Part shown: positions 26,737 to 36,110 of the stretch, piece after piece
How the letters are laid out: every line of letters begins with the position of its first letter
How positions within the stretch are numbered: the first letter of the stretch is position 1
Assembly: GCA_002478865.1 (NCBI GenBank)
Contig: DLJZ01000021.1
Span: forward strand, 1 to 64,000
From: Hungatella sp. UBA7603
Lineage (GTDB): Bacteria; Bacillota; Clostridia; Lachnospirales; Lachnospiraceae
Direction of reading: 5' to 3'
DNA: 64,000 nucleotides
The notes under the pieces: model-generated
The model's input: only the letters and a program-made list of their open reading frames with translations
Database searches by the model: none
Told to the model about the DNA's origin: nothing
Translations under genes and position numbers: made by a program

Positions 26737-26765
26737 ATAATACTAGTTTTTTGCTTCTTCGTCAA
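26737..26765 (-). promoter_or_regulatory. Promoter of purE-purM-purN-purD
   Basis: Minus-strand TTGACG (26765-26760), 17-bp spacer, TATTAT (26742-26737). The leader of about 110 nt is AT-rich with repeated TAATTAAT and shows no purine riboswitch. Confidence 0.6.
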
Positions 26766-26811
26766 TGGTTTTCTTTACAACTTTAAGTATATCCAAAGAT
26801 GGCAAAACAAT

Positions 26812-26849
26812 GGCGCATGGTAGGAAAGAAGTTCTCTCCACCATGCGCC
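26812..26849 (-). terminator. Terminator of the chemoreceptor gene
   Basis: GGCGCATGGT (26812-26821) pairs with ACCATGCGCC (26840-26849). The minus-strand tract after it is ATTGTTTTG. Confidence 0.7.
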
Positions 26850-26862
26850 TGATTATGTAATA

Positions 26863-28674
26863 TTAGTATTTATTGCCGCCATAAGATGATGTATCTTCAA
26901 AATAAATAGGATCAATCTTTAAAGTAGGAATCTCAACTTCTTCCTCATTGTAAGTGACCTGAGCAAGCGGTTCTTCTTTTACCTGTACAGTCTCACTGCC
27001 GTTATATAGCTTAAACTGCTCTACCTGGCCTTTCATGATCTGAGCCTGGCCTGATAATTCCTCACTTGCTGCGGCACTCTGTTCCGCAGTGGCTGAGTTT
27101 GTCTGAACCACACTGGAAATCTGATCAATTCCTTGAGTCACCTGATTTACCGCAACAGCCTGCTTGTCAGAGGCTTCTGCAACATTTTCGATAATCATTT
27201 TAATGCGTTTTGTGCTCTCCACCACCTGCTGCATGGATTTTGCAGTATCGGTAGAAATCTTTGTACCATTTTCAACCGCGTGCATGCTCTCTTCAATCAG
27301 AAGAGTGGTGTTTTTGGCAGCGTCACCTGACTTGCTGGCTAGATTACGAACCTCATCCGCAACCACTGCAAACCCTTTTCCTGCCTCTCCTGCTCTAGCA
27401 GCCTCTACAGCGGCATTTAAAGCCAAGATATTTGTCTGGAACGCAATATCTTCAATTGTCTTAATAATCTTACCTATTTCATTTGATTTGTCGCTAATCT
27501 GCAACATGGCCTGATTCATCTCAGCCATCTTCTGGTTGCTGGTCTGTACATTCTTCTCTGCACCCTCTGCTTCTTTACGAGCTTCTTTTGCATTCTGGGC
27601 ATTGCTATTAATCTGATTTGAAATATCATTAATCGTAGCTGCAAGCTCCTGAATGGAAGATGCTTGTTCGGTGGCTCCCTGTGACAATGCCTGGGCACCT
27701 GAGGAAACCTGCTCGGATCCGTTTGCTACCTGATCGGAAGATTCGTTGATGCGGAAAAGAGCGTCGCTTAGATTATTACGAATATTACGTAATGCTTCCA
27801 TAATCGGCTCATAATCATAGACATACTGTTCTCTGCATTTGGATCCCACCTGAAAGTCTCCTGATGCCATTGAACCCAGAAGATAAGTGATATCATCAAT
27901 AATGTTACCAATATTAAATATGGTCTTTCTCATGCTATCTGCAAGATTACCAAGTTCATCTTTAGATTCGTAGCTTAACTCTACATGCAGACTACCCCTA
28001 GCCATCTCTCCTGCCGCCTTTTCAATTTCCTTTACAGGCTTCACAATGCCTCTTGTAATGGTAGTTGCCAGCAATATCGTTGCTACTGCTCCAAGGATCT
28101 GGAACAATACGATGATAATCTCAGTAACTGTCATAAGGGCCTGAGATTGTTTAAAGTCAGAATCAGCACTTGCCTGGGCAGTATTGCTGATATTGACCAG
28201 ATCATCCTGGATCTTATTAAAAAGTGGTTCCAATTTATCAAAGAAAAGATTGGATGCCTGACGGTTTTTATTTTCCTTAGACTGATTATATACTTCTTCT
28301 TTAAACGGCTCTGCCTCTTTTAAGGCATTGGCAATATCATCAACTAACGCTTGATCCCCATTGAAGTTCTCTTTTAAATACTTAATTCCTTCTTCAAGCT
28401 TAGCAAAATCGCCTTCCGCAGTTTCAATGTATTTGGTCGTTGTATTCATATCCAAACTCATCGTGGCATAACTCACGTTCTTAGCAGATGATTGTAAATC
28501 ACGTCTCATCTCTGCGGCTAACATGGTAATCTCGTGGCCGTTATTATAGAACTTAACAAATTTACTGTTATTTGTAATCAACCCATACAAAGAAGTACAA
28601 GAAACAATTAAAAACAAAGCAAAAACAATTCCAAATGCAATTGTAATTCTTTTTCCAATCTTTAAATTTTTCAT
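26863..28674 (-). CDS. Methyl-accepting chemotaxis protein
   Basis: A 603-aa membrane chemoreceptor. TM1 is at about 10-32, followed by a four-helix-bundle type extracellular sensor (about 33-185), TM2 at about 188-210, a HAMP domain (TRGIVKPVKEIEKAAGEMARG), a further linker, and a long MCP signalling coiled coil. The hairpin tip AARAGEAGKGFAVVADEVRNLA, which binds CheA and CheW, is perfect. ATG at 28674 follows GGAGGG by 6 nt and removes 28 upstream codons that would put the first TM too far in. It is 130 nt after the M29 gene. The ligand is unknown; sensor domains of this type bind small metabolites. Confidence 0.94.
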   Translation of the reverse strand: MKNLKIGKRITIAFGIVFALFLIVSCTSLYGLITNNSKFVKFYNNGHEITMLAAEMRRDLQSSAKNVSYATMSLDMNTTTKYIETAEGDFAKLEEGIKYLKENFNGDQALVDDIANALKEAEPFKEEVYNQSKENKNRQASNLFFDKLEPLFNKIQDDLVNISNTAQASADSDFKQSQALMTVTEIIIVLFQILGAVATILLATTITRGIVKPVKEIEKAAGEMARGSLHVELSYESKDELGNLADSMRKTIFNIGNIIDDITYLLGSMASGDFQVGSKCREQYVYDYEPIMEALRNIRNNLSDALFRINESSDQVANGSEQVSSGAQALSQGATEQASSIQELAATINDISNQINSNAQNAKEARKEAEGAEKNVQTSNQKMAEMNQAMLQISDKSNEIGKIIKTIEDIAFQTNILALNAAVEAARAGEAGKGFAVVADEVRNLASKSGDAAKNTTLLIEESMHAVENGTKISTDTAKSMQQVVESTKRIKMIIENVAEASDKQAVAVNQVTQGIDQISSVVQTNSATAEQSAAASEELSGQAQIMKGQVEQFKLYNGSETVQVKEEPLAQVTYNEEEVEIPTLKIDPIYFEDTSSYGGNKY

Positions 28675-28804
28675 TTGGTACCCTCCATCAAATATCATCT
28701 TCCTTTGTATCTTATATGCCTTTATCGGCATCTTTACAAAATTCTTAAGCATTTCCACGAATTTTCTGGCAATAATTGTATTTTCTTGTCCAGTTTTCTT
28801 CTTT

Positions 28805-30886
28805 TTATTGGTTTATATCCAATAACGGAAGATTTAAGTCCTCAATTCCTTTTAATACAAATTGGCCATCCTTAATAACTAATACTCTTTTCCCATCTGC
28901 GGATACGGTTTCAATCTTATCAAGCTCTGCGTATGGTATGGTGATATCTGTATGACAGCTATAATAAGCCTTTGATAAATCAAGCTTCCTTAGTTCTGAA
29001 ACCTCATTGTCCCTTGCAATCACTTCTTTTCCATTTGGATTATAGACCGGGCTATCCTCAGACCAGCTATAGCAGGTATCCCCCACCGCAAAATGAGGGC
29101 CCATCTTCTCTACAATTAAAATAGGAAGCTTGTCCAAAATCCCGAATTTTCTTGCCATTGCATAGGCTGTTGTATTGGTTCCAATTGCGAACTCTCCCAT
29201 AGGAAGTGTATCATGATTCTTTAAAATCACTTGCTTAATCAGCGCTTTTCCTTGACTGGGATCTTCAAAGTTACTACAGGAATAATCCTTGATCATTCCA
29301 TTTTCAAAGGTCATCATCAAGTCTTTAAACTGAAAATCAGCAATATAAACCGTGCTTACAAATAAAGTACCTTCTGTACCAGCGAGCACAGGAGAGGTAA
29401 ATACTTCACCAAGAGGAATATTCACATCAGCGACACAGTTCTCAAAATTCGTTTCTTTTTCTCTGTTCTCTAAGTTATGAAGCGCCACTCTTAAGCAGGT
29501 TTTATTCTCTCCGCTACCAGTTATCTCCACATACTGTGCTTCATCAAGAGTATCGATGATAATCTGCTGAAGATCTTTATATTTTTCATAATCCAATGTA
29601 TTAATGGCTATGGTCTCTTCAAAAATTTCTTCAAACCGCTCCCCTATATCAGGAACTGGGAAAGCGATGATAGTAAAGCTAATCTCGTCTCCGCGAATAA
29701 ACTGATTTACTATTCTGGAGGATTCGTTAGCCATCTCTGCCGCCAGTTTTTCCTGCCTTGCATCAAGAATATTGGCCTGCGCTTTATTAACCGGCTTAAA
29801 GCCTTCTTTTCCAAAGGTCTCTAAAACTGCAGGACCCGCATATTCAGAAGCTAGATCCTTAAACGTCTCATACGCAACCTTCATAACAGAAGCTCTTCTG
29901 TCTTTGAATGCCTTATTTAAATAGATGGCATTATCATAGCGGTGATCGTAATCGTACTGTCTGTTGGCAGGTGTTCCAAAATACCCACCTCTTCTGCCTA
30001 CATTTACATTCACAGACCATACTGCCGCGCGACAGAGAATGATGTTAAGTCCCATCTTCTCAAAGTTTTCCATGGCATATTTTATCATGCGTTCAAAGCC
30101 AAGCTCATAACGAATCTGTACTGTTTTTTTCTTTGATAAATCTCTGCCCATCACCTCAAATCCCTTACGGTAACCTTCGGTGTAAGTATCTGCCATCAGG
30201 CGTACTTTCTCCTCTGGCAGAGAATTTAGAAAGCTAGCAACTTTAAGCTCTGAGTCAGAAATATAATCTCCAAAGTAATACAGGTAGCGAAGATCTGTCA
30301 AATCATTATCTTTGATAATATCCACTGCATAAGACAAGGAAGGATCAAGACTTTCTCTAATTCGATAAGTTATTGTATGATCTGTATAATCGCTGACAAA
30401 CCAATAAAGAAGCTCTTTTATGGTAGCAGCCTGAGGCATTTCTTCTTCAAACATATTATATATTTCGATAAAAGCCTCGTTTAAGATAGTGATATCCGTC
30501 AGTCTATATTCATGGACAAATATAATATCTCCTCGTATTTCCTTGTACAAAAAGGAAAGTAGCTTGCCATATTCCTCTCCAAGCTTTTCAGTCGCATAAG
30601 CAGGATTGGCATAACTTTGCTCGTAATTACCTGGTAAAATATCTTCATAAAGTCTGTGATTCCAATCCTTTAATTCATCAATGGAAGCACTTTTTTGATT
30701 TCCCTGTTCAACGAACTGATAGTACTCTCCAATCATTTGAATGAATGAAGCAGTCCTCTTAAAATAATCCAGATACGTTTCTTGCACCGTATCTTCTAAA
30801 AATATTCCACGAATCCTGTCCATTGACAGTTCAAAACGTTCCATTACAATTTCATTGTCTTGCTCAAACATCTTACGATAGTCCAA
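28805..30886 (-). CDS. M29-like aminopeptidase with N-terminal extension
   Basis: A 693-aa protein whose C-terminal half (about 300-693) resembles M29 thermophilic-type aminopeptidases: IPLGEVFTSP, GEFAIGTNT, MGPHFAVGDTCYS and HTDITIPY carry the likely metal and catalytic Glu/His/Asp in family order. The N-terminal 300 residues form a helical region I do not recognise and are longer than in classic AmpS/AmpT (about 410 aa). The TTG at 30886 follows AGGGGG by 7 nt and lies 5 nt after the upstream gene, so the longer frame is not used. Cytoplasmic peptide turnover is likely. Confidence 0.82.
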   Translation of the reverse strand: MDYRKMFEQDNEIVMERFELSMDRIRGIFLEDTVQETYLDYFKRTASFIQMIGEYYQFVEQGNQKSASIDELKDWNHRLYEDILPGNYEQSYANPAYATEKLGEEYGKLLSFLYKEIRGDIIFVHEYRLTDITILNEAFIEIYNMFEEEMPQAATIKELLYWFVSDYTDHTITYRIRESLDPSLSYAVDIIKDNDLTDLRYLYYFGDYISDSELKVASFLNSLPEEKVRLMADTYTEGYRKGFEVMGRDLSKKKTVQIRYELGFERMIKYAMENFEKMGLNIILCRAAVWSVNVNVGRRGGYFGTPANRQYDYDHRYDNAIYLNKAFKDRRASVMKVAYETFKDLASEYAGPAVLETFGKEGFKPVNKAQANILDARQEKLAAEMANESSRIVNQFIRGDEISFTIIAFPVPDIGERFEEIFEETIAINTLDYEKYKDLQQIIIDTLDEAQYVEITGSGENKTCLRVALHNLENREKETNFENCVADVNIPLGEVFTSPVLAGTEGTLFVSTVYIADFQFKDLMMTFENGMIKDYSCSNFEDPSQGKALIKQVILKNHDTLPMGEFAIGTNTTAYAMARKFGILDKLPILIVEKMGPHFAVGDTCYSWSEDSPVYNPNGKEVIARDNEVSELRKLDLSKAYYSCHTDITIPYAELDKIETVSADGKRVLVIKDGQFVLKGIEDLNLPLLDINQ

Positions 30887-30891
30887 ATCGT

Positions 30892-31212
30892 TTACCCCCT
30901 TATTCCTATAATAATGAGAACTAACCAAAGAATGACAAGAGCAGCACTAACTGCAATGCCAATCTGGGATAGTAAATATTTTTTCTCTTTTTCAAAAAAA
31001 GAAAGAACGCCGTAACCAATAGAAAAAAAGGATATCAGCAAACTGCAAAAACAGACAGCCGCAACATTAAGCTGCGTCTGGCCTCCTGCCATTACAGAGC
31101 TGGTAATCCCTATAATTCCCAAAACCAGCGCTCCAATAGAAAGCCCCAGTGACAGAAAACTCTTTCTGGCAAAGGGTTTTCTAATGTAGGATACTCTTTT
31201 TTGCTTTTTCAC
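30892..31212 (-). CDS. Small membrane protein, three predicted TM segments
   Basis: A 106-aa hydrophobic protein with TM segments at about 19-38, 48-68 and 82-103, beginning with a basic stretch. It may be the family known as DUF6142, but I am not certain. The GTG at 31212 follows AGGAGG by 7 nt and overlaps the end of the VanZ-like gene by 32 nt, giving coupled translation; the M29 gene starts 5 nt after its stop. Function unknown. Confidence 0.75.
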   Translation of the reverse strand: MKKQKRVSYIRKPFARKSFLSLGLSIGALVLGIIGITSSVMAGGQTQLNVAAVCFCSLLISFFSIGYGVLSFFEKEKKYLLSQIGIAVSAALVILWLVLIIIGIRG

Positions 31213-31672
31213 GTTTTTTCCTCCTTACTCTTATGTGCTGCACAATTTTATAAAGAATATAACCGAGGATACCACCTGCCGTGTTTAAAATCATGTCGTC
31301 CACGTCAAAGCTCCCAACCTTAAACACAAGCTGAATGGTCTCAATGCTTAAGCTAAAAAGAAAGCTTAACAGCACCGTATTAAAAAAACGGCGGCTCCTG
31401 CGGCTAATGACAGGAAGAAAAAAACCAAAGGGCATAAATCCAACTATATTTCCTACGATATTAAGAAGAAATGACTCGATTCCAACCACTTTACGGTAAA
31501 CAATAAAACGCCGTATCTCCTTGAACGGGACCAAGTTGTAGGCATAGTCCTCCCGGATATGACTTCCTCTTCCGAAATAATCAGAAAAAAACAGAAAATA
31601 GACCAAAAGGATAACGTATACCAAAAAGATTACCCACCCCATCTTCTGCCGCCTTGTCGCATTTTTAATCAT
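31181..31672 (-). CDS. VanZ-family membrane protein
   Basis: A 163-aa protein with four predicted TM segments and the VanZ signature residues: YNLVPFKEI, NIVGFMPFGFFLP and DVDDMILNTAGGILGY. VanZ-like proteins are linked to teicoplanin resistance and wall or lipid effects in a few species; most, like this stand-alone copy, have unknown roles. No glycopeptide resistance genes are near. ATG at 31672 follows GGAG by 5 nt; upstream open frame is excluded. Confidence 0.88.
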   Translation of the reverse strand: MIKNATRRQKMGWVIFLVYVILLVYFLFFSDYFGRGSHIREDYAYNLVPFKEIRRFIVYRKVVGIESFLLNIVGNIVGFMPFGFFLPVISRRSRRFFNTVLLSFLFSLSIETIQLVFKVGSFDVDDMILNTAGGILGYILYKIVQHIRVRRKKREKAKKSILH

Positions 31673-31749
31673 AACAGCTCCATCTTTATAAAAAGAGAAA
31701 GGCTGTTGGAAAACTATTTTCCCCACAGCTTCCTCTAAAAGTAATAATA

Positions 31750-31899
31750 TTAGAATGTGATTTCAGATTTTCTTTTCAGCAAAAAGGATCCATTAATAAT
31801 AGATATGATTCCCACTGCCAGGCCGATAACAGTTATAACAATTCCAACAGCAAGGCTCAGCGCTCCTGCATTTCTCATAGTCTTATAAACTCTTTCCAT
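31750..31899 (-). CDS. Small membrane protein, 49 aa
   Basis: A 49-aa protein starting MERVYKTMRNAGALSLAVG, with one long hydrophobic segment (about 14-38, Val/Ile/Gly-rich) and a basic tail. AAGGAGAG lies about 10 nt upstream of the ATG. It begins 12 nt after the pyrE stop, on the same strand, so it is likely cotranscribed with the pyr operon. I do not recognise a function. Short length, a good ribosome site and a sensible TM topology support a real gene. Confidence 0.65.
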   Translation of the reverse strand: MERVYKTMRNAGALSLAVGIVITVIGLAVGIISIINGSFLLKRKSEITF

Positions 31900-31911
31900 A
31901 TCAGGCTCTCC

Positions 31912-32586
31912 TTATCTTACTCCATAGGTTTCATAATAAGTATCAATTGCAGCTTTTAAAGTATCGTCAATGATGATTGTGCCGTCATATTCCCTGTTGT
32001 ACAAATGCTCAATGACCTCTTCCATAGAAACGATGGCTGATGCCTTAAATCCATACTTTTCATGGATCTCATCAAGGGCACTTTTATCACCCTTTCCTTT
32101 TTCCATACGATTTAAGGAAACCATAAGTCCTAATATCTCTACATCTCCCTGAGCTTTAATGATTGGAAATGTCTCTTCAATGGATTTTCCAGAAGTTGTT
32201 ACATCCTCAATGATTACCACACGATCGCCACTTTTAATGGGGCTTCCAAGAAGTATCCCTGTGTCACCATGATCTTTTTCTTCTTTTCGGTTGGAGCAAT
32301 ATTTAATCTCTTTGCCGTAAAGGTCATGAAACGCAATGGTAGTCGCAACGCTTAATGGAATTCCTTTATATGCCGGCCCGAATAACACATCAAAATCAAT
32401 ACCGAAGTTTTCGTATATTGCCTTAGCATAATATTCTCCCAGCTTTTTAAGCTGTGCTCCTGTTACATAAGAACCTGCATTCATAAAGAATGGCGATTTT
32501 CTTCCGCTTTTCAGTGTGAAGTCGCCAAATTTAAGGACTTTACAATCCACCATAAATTCAATAAATTCCTGCTTATACTGTTCCAT
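31912..32586 (-). CDS. pyrE: Orotate phosphoribosyltransferase
   Basis: A 224-aa enzyme making OMP from orotate and PRPP. The PRPP-binding motif VVIIEDVTTSGKSI and the FGPAYKGIPLS loop are visible. Start MEQYKQEFIEFMVDC at 32586 is typical. It is the last of pyrF-pyrK-pyrD-pyrE; order and direction match a de novo pyrimidine operon. No PyrR attenuator was seen. Confidence 0.97.
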   Translation of the reverse strand: MEQYKQEFIEFMVDCKVLKFGDFTLKSGRKSPFFMNAGSYVTGAQLKKLGEYYAKAIYENFGIDFDVLFGPAYKGIPLSVATTIAFHDLYGKEIKYCSNRKEEKDHGDTGILLGSPIKSGDRVVIIEDVTTSGKSIEETFPIIKAQGDVEILGLMVSLNRMEKGKGDKSALDEIHEKYGFKASAIVSMEEVIEHLYNREYDGTIIIDDTLKAAIDTYYETYGVR

Positions 32587-32630
32587 TTTTATCCTCTCTA
32601 TTCAAATAGTTCTTACTGAGACCCTTTTAT

Positions 32631-33533
32631 TTAACGTACTGCGCCAATAAGATCATTGATGTTATCCACACCGTACTTTTTCATATAAGCTTCAATACCC
32701 TTTACCACTTCTTCCGTCGCATAAGGATTTCTGAAACTAGCGGTTCCAACAGAAACAGCAGTTGCCCCTGCCAGTATAAACTCAATGGCATCGTCTGCGT
32801 CCATAATTCCGCCCATACCAATAATCGGAATTTTCACCGCATTTGCCACCTGATATACCATACGAACTGCAATCGGCTTAATGGCAGGACCAGAAAGTCC
32901 TCCCGTTTTATTAGCAACCGCAAAGGTACGGCGATTAATGTCTATCTTCATTCCAGTTAACGTGTTTATTAAGGAAAGCACATCAGCACCTCCCGCTTCT
33001 GCTGCTCTTGCCATCTCTCCAATATCTGTTACATTGGGGCTTAATTTCATAATCACTGGCTGCTTGGCATATTTTTTCACTTCACGGGTAATGGCTTCTA
33101 CCGCTTTAGGATCCTGACCGAAGGCGATTCCTCCCTCTTTTACGTTAGGGCAAGAAATATTAATCTCCAACATGTCCACAGATTCATTGGAAAGACGTTC
33201 TACCACTTCAAGATAATCTTCGGTTGTCTTACCACAGACATTGACGATGATCTTTGTATCATATTGTTTTAGAAACGGGATATCTCTCTGAACAAAAACC
33301 TCCATGCCAGGATTCTGAAGACCAATGGCATTGAGCATGCCACCGTGTGTTTCAGCAATTCTAGGCGTTGGATTACCAGGCCAAGGGATATTTGCAACCC
33401 CTTTCGTGACCACGGCACCAAGGTGGCTCAAATCAATCATCTCACTATATTCTTCACCGGAACCAAATGTACCGGAAGCTGTCATAACAGGGTTTTTCAA
33501 CTCAATTCCAGCCAGATTTACTTTTGTATTCAT
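32631..33533 (-). CDS. pyrD: Dihydroorotate dehydrogenase, type 1B catalytic subunit
   Basis: NAD-linked dihydroorotate dehydrogenase PyrDB (300 aa), FMN-binding. ASGTFGSGEEY at the N-terminus, catalytic Cys in INISCPNVKEGG and late phosphate loop GMGGIMDADDAIEF are visible. A Cys active base and the adjacent pyrK mark type 1B. ATG directly follows the pyrK stop codon. Confidence 0.97.
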   Translation of the reverse strand: MNTKVNLAGIELKNPVMTASGTFGSGEEYSEMIDLSHLGAVVTKGVANIPWPGNPTPRIAETHGGMLNAIGLQNPGMEVFVQRDIPFLKQYDTKIIVNVCGKTTEDYLEVVERLSNESVDMLEINISCPNVKEGGIAFGQDPKAVEAITREVKKYAKQPVIMKLSPNVTDIGEMARAAEAGGADVLSLINTLTGMKIDINRRTFAVANKTGGLSGPAIKPIAVRMVYQVANAVKIPIIGMGGIMDADDAIEFILAGATAVSVGTASFRNPYATEEVVKGIEAYMKKYGVDNINDLIGAVR

Positions 33534-34310
33534 CTAAAAGTCTACCTCCTCTGCCTGAAATACCGGTCCGTCTTTGCAGACCCGCTTGTTGTGAACCTTA
33601 GAGTGGTCATCGATCTCACTGCTTTTGCAGACACAGGCAAGGCATGCTCCGATTCCACATGCCATCCGTTCCTCCATAGAAAGATAGCACTCGATTCCAT
33701 TTTCCGCTGCATATGCTTTTATGGCTTTTAACATAGGGGTGGGACCACAGGCAAAAATAACATCTGCACTTAATCCGTGCTCTTTTACCGCGTCTAATAC
33801 ATTCCCTTTTGTTCCTTCACTGCCGTCCTCTGTCGCTACATAAGTAACACCATAAGGGGCAAATTCTTCCTTTAGAAATATACTGTCCCGGTATCCAAGA
33901 ATAATCTGTTTTTCACAGGCAAGGTGCTTTGAGAGCTCCAACATAGGAGGAATGCCGATGCCACCACCGATTATAAAGGCCCGCTTTCCATCCGATCCAG
34001 CCTCTATAGAAAATCCATTTCCTAAAGGACCCAGAATCTCGATATAATCTCCTTCTTTATAACAGGAAAATTCCTCTGTACCACTACCTAATACTCGGTA
34101 TACAATTCGTATAAGACCCTTTTCCCTGTCAATTTCACAGATACTAATGGGGCGGGGCAGAAGCTTGGAATTATCCTTTGTATACAAAGAAATAAACTGG
34201 CCCGGTAACGCTTCTAAAGCAATCTTCTTTGTCTCGATCCACATACTGTATACACCGTCAGCCAGTATAACCTGACTGGCAACTCTTGCTGATTCCATTA
34301 CTTTCGCCAT
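33534..34310 (-). CDS. pyrK: Dihydroorotate dehydrogenase electron transfer subunit
   Basis: A 258-aa flavoprotein that passes electrons from PyrDB to NAD. FAD-binding residues RPISIC and GSGTEEFS lie in the N-terminal half; the NAD-binding segment is IIGGGIGIPPMLEL; the C-terminal 2Fe-2S cluster ligands are C-x4-C-x2-C (MACGIGACLACVC) and a later Cys (RVCKDGPVF). It sits 9 nt after pyrF and immediately before pyrD. Confidence 0.96.
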   Translation of the reverse strand: MAKVMESARVASQVILADGVYSMWIETKKIALEALPGQFISLYTKDNSKLLPRPISICEIDREKGLIRIVYRVLGSGTEEFSCYKEGDYIEILGPLGNGFSIEAGSDGKRAFIIGGGIGIPPMLELSKHLACEKQIILGYRDSIFLKEEFAPYGVTYVATEDGSEGTKGNVLDAVKEHGLSADVIFACGPTPMLKAIKAYAAENGIECYLSMEERMACGIGACLACVCKSSEIDDHSKVHNKRVCKDGPVFQAEEVDF

Positions 34311-34319
34311 GATGTCCCC

Positions 34320-35237
34320 CTATAATACCCGGTTGATGTCAGCTACCATATCAATTACTGCCTGCCTAGAGGCTTCACCAAAGTTTTCTGCACCGAAATT
34401 TTTATATTTATCCTGTTTGTAAGCCGCGATGATTCCTCTGGAAGAGTTAATCACAGCTCCTAATCCATCTTCATTAAAGCATGGCTTTAGATCTTCTGCC
34501 GTTCCTCCCTGAGCACCATAGCCCGGAACAAGGAAATAAGTATTGGGCATAAGCTTGCGAAGAACACTGCTCATCTCTGGGTAAGTAGCTCCTACTACGG
34601 CGCCTACATTGCTGTAAGTTCCATCCATAGAGTCTGCGCCCCATTCCACAACTTTTTGTGCTACATGTTCATACAATGGTTGTCCATCAATGAGGCGGTC
34701 TTGAAATTCACCGCTGGAAGGATTGGAGGTCTTAACCAAAACAAAGAGTCCTTTGTCTTCTTCCTTACATACATCTACAAAAGGTTTCACTCCATCAGTG
34801 CCAAGATATGGATTGATGGTAAGAAAATCAGTTGCAAATGAAGATAAGCTTTTACTTCCTACTTTTACTTTACCGATATGCGCTGCAGCATAAGCGGACG
34901 AAGTGGAACCAATATCGCCTCTTTTTGCATCACCAATAACTAATAAATCTTTTTCATGACAATAGTTTACTGTTTTTACGTAAGCCTTTAATCCTTCAAT
35001 GCCAAATTGTTCATACATGGCAATCTGAGGTTTTACGGAGGGGATCAAATCGTATACATGATCTATAATTTCCTTATTATACTGCCAGATAGCTTCAGCA
35101 GCACCTTCCAGGGTTTCACCAAATTCATCCAATGCCCTTTTTAAGACATGCTCTGGTATATAGTCAAGCATCGGGTCAAGTCCTACACAAACCGGCGCCT
35201 TCGTCTTCTGGATTTTCTCAATTAATTGCCTGATCAT
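34320..35237 (-). CDS. pyrF: Orotidine 5'-phosphate decarboxylase, type 2
   Basis: A 305-aa OMP decarboxylase producing UMP. VGLDPMLDYIP and the catalytic region LVIGDAKRGDIGSTS (Asp-x-Lys-x2-Asp) are visible. The length and C-terminal VPGYGAQGGTAEDL are those of the longer type 2 family. It is the first gene of the pyr operon. Confidence 0.96.
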   Translation of the reverse strand: MIRQLIEKIQKTKAPVCVGLDPMLDYIPEHVLKRALDEFGETLEGAAEAIWQYNKEIIDHVYDLIPSVKPQIAMYEQFGIEGLKAYVKTVNYCHEKDLLVIGDAKRGDIGSTSSAYAAAHIGKVKVGSKSLSSFATDFLTINPYLGTDGVKPFVDVCKEEDKGLFVLVKTSNPSSGEFQDRLIDGQPLYEHVAQKVVEWGADSMDGTYSNVGAVVGATYPEMSSVLRKLMPNTYFLVPGYGAQGGTAEDLKPCFNEDGLGAVINSSRGIIAAYKQDKYKNFGAENFGEASRQAVIDMVADINRVL

Positions 35238-35291
35238 TGTCTCCTCCTAGGTTCCATTTATTCTTATTATTCTCTATTCTTACCAATTCTA

Positions 35292-35948
35292 TCATAAGAA
35301 GGTACTAGCTTCAAGCCTTCTTTCAAACTGACTAAAAAAATCCTGATCCATATCATAAGGCATAAGATAGAAGTCTTTTAACACATGCATACTCACTTGA
35401 TTGGTGAATGTGGGATCATTTTCTTTTTTGACCCGTTCTTCTAAATCCTTTAGATAGCGATACCACTGAAATACGAATATTTCATATTGTTTTACATCCG
35501 TGGTATCCAGCCATTTTTTGACCTTAACCTTTGATTTTCCGTCCATTCTGCATTCATTTGATTGAAGAAAATATCGAATGCCTTGTTCCTCGTATACCCT
35601 GCCTAAAGGGAAGAGGCGGCAAATTCCAGGTCGGAAGCTATGAATTTGGCACCGTCCCTCCTGACTTAGGAAGCTGCACCGCTCTTCTTCATCTGCCATC
35701 TTTAGATTAGGAATTACAATCCCAGCCACTACATTTAATTCAAGGTTATTCTGAAGTAGTGTTTCCATGGTGCAAGATAAATTTTTACATAAACGATAAC
35801 AATCTAGGGGATCTAACGTTACAGACTGTCCCATCCCCTGACAGCAGTCAGAGCAGCCACGGCAGTCCTTGCAATCTGACTTCACCATGTCATTTATTCC
35901 ATATAATTTCCCATCGGAAATCTCACTTAAATCAACTTCCCGTTTCAT
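35292..35948 (-). CDS. YkgJ-like Cys-rich metal-binding protein
   Basis: A 218-aa protein with an N-terminal cluster CKDCRGCSDCCQ and later CSFLSQEGRCQIHSFRPGICRLFPLG, the CxxCxxCC-type pattern of the YkgJ family, which is thought to bind zinc or an iron-sulphur cluster. Function is unknown. ATG at 35948 has GAGGA 9 nt upstream; the ATG three codons earlier touches the ribosome site. It lies upstream of pyrF, on the same strand, and might be the first gene of that transcript. Confidence 0.82.
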   Translation of the reverse strand: MKREVDLSEISDGKLYGINDMVKSDCKDCRGCSDCCQGMGQSVTLDPLDCYRLCKNLSCTMETLLQNNLELNVVAGIVIPNLKMADEEERCSFLSQEGRCQIHSFRPGICRLFPLGRVYEEQGIRYFLQSNECRMDGKSKVKVKKWLDTTDVKQYEIFVFQWYRYLKDLEERVKKENDPTFTNQVSMHVLKDFYLMPYDMDQDFFSQFERRLEASTFL

Positions 35949-36054
35949 GAATCTCATTCCTCACTTTTACATACTAAACATATGTTTGATATCTGATTCT
36001 CCCATGGAGAATAGGTAATGGTAAAACCAATATGTTCTTTTTGCTTGTACACAT

Positions 36055-36092
36055 AAAAAGGAGAAGGCTTAGGTAATGAACAGGCCTTCCTC
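36055..36092 (-). terminator. Terminator of the nitroreductase gene
   Basis: GGAGAAGGC (36060-36068) pairs with GCCTTCCTCC (36083-36092), and TTTTTATG follows on the minus strand. Confidence 0.75.
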
Positions 36093-36110
36093 CTCGTTGT
36101 ATGGCTGCTT

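Noticed and set aside
26625..26862. Purine riboswitch before purE
   Set aside because: The conserved aptamer core bases were not found; the leader is simply AT-rich.
31181..31672. Glycopeptide-resistance operon around the VanZ-like gene
   Set aside because: No vanH, vanA or vanX homologues in the window; stand-alone VanZ proteins are common.
31680..31740. Hairpin between the 49-aa gene and the VanZ-like gene as terminator
   Set aside because: The pairing is partial and lacks a clean U-tract.
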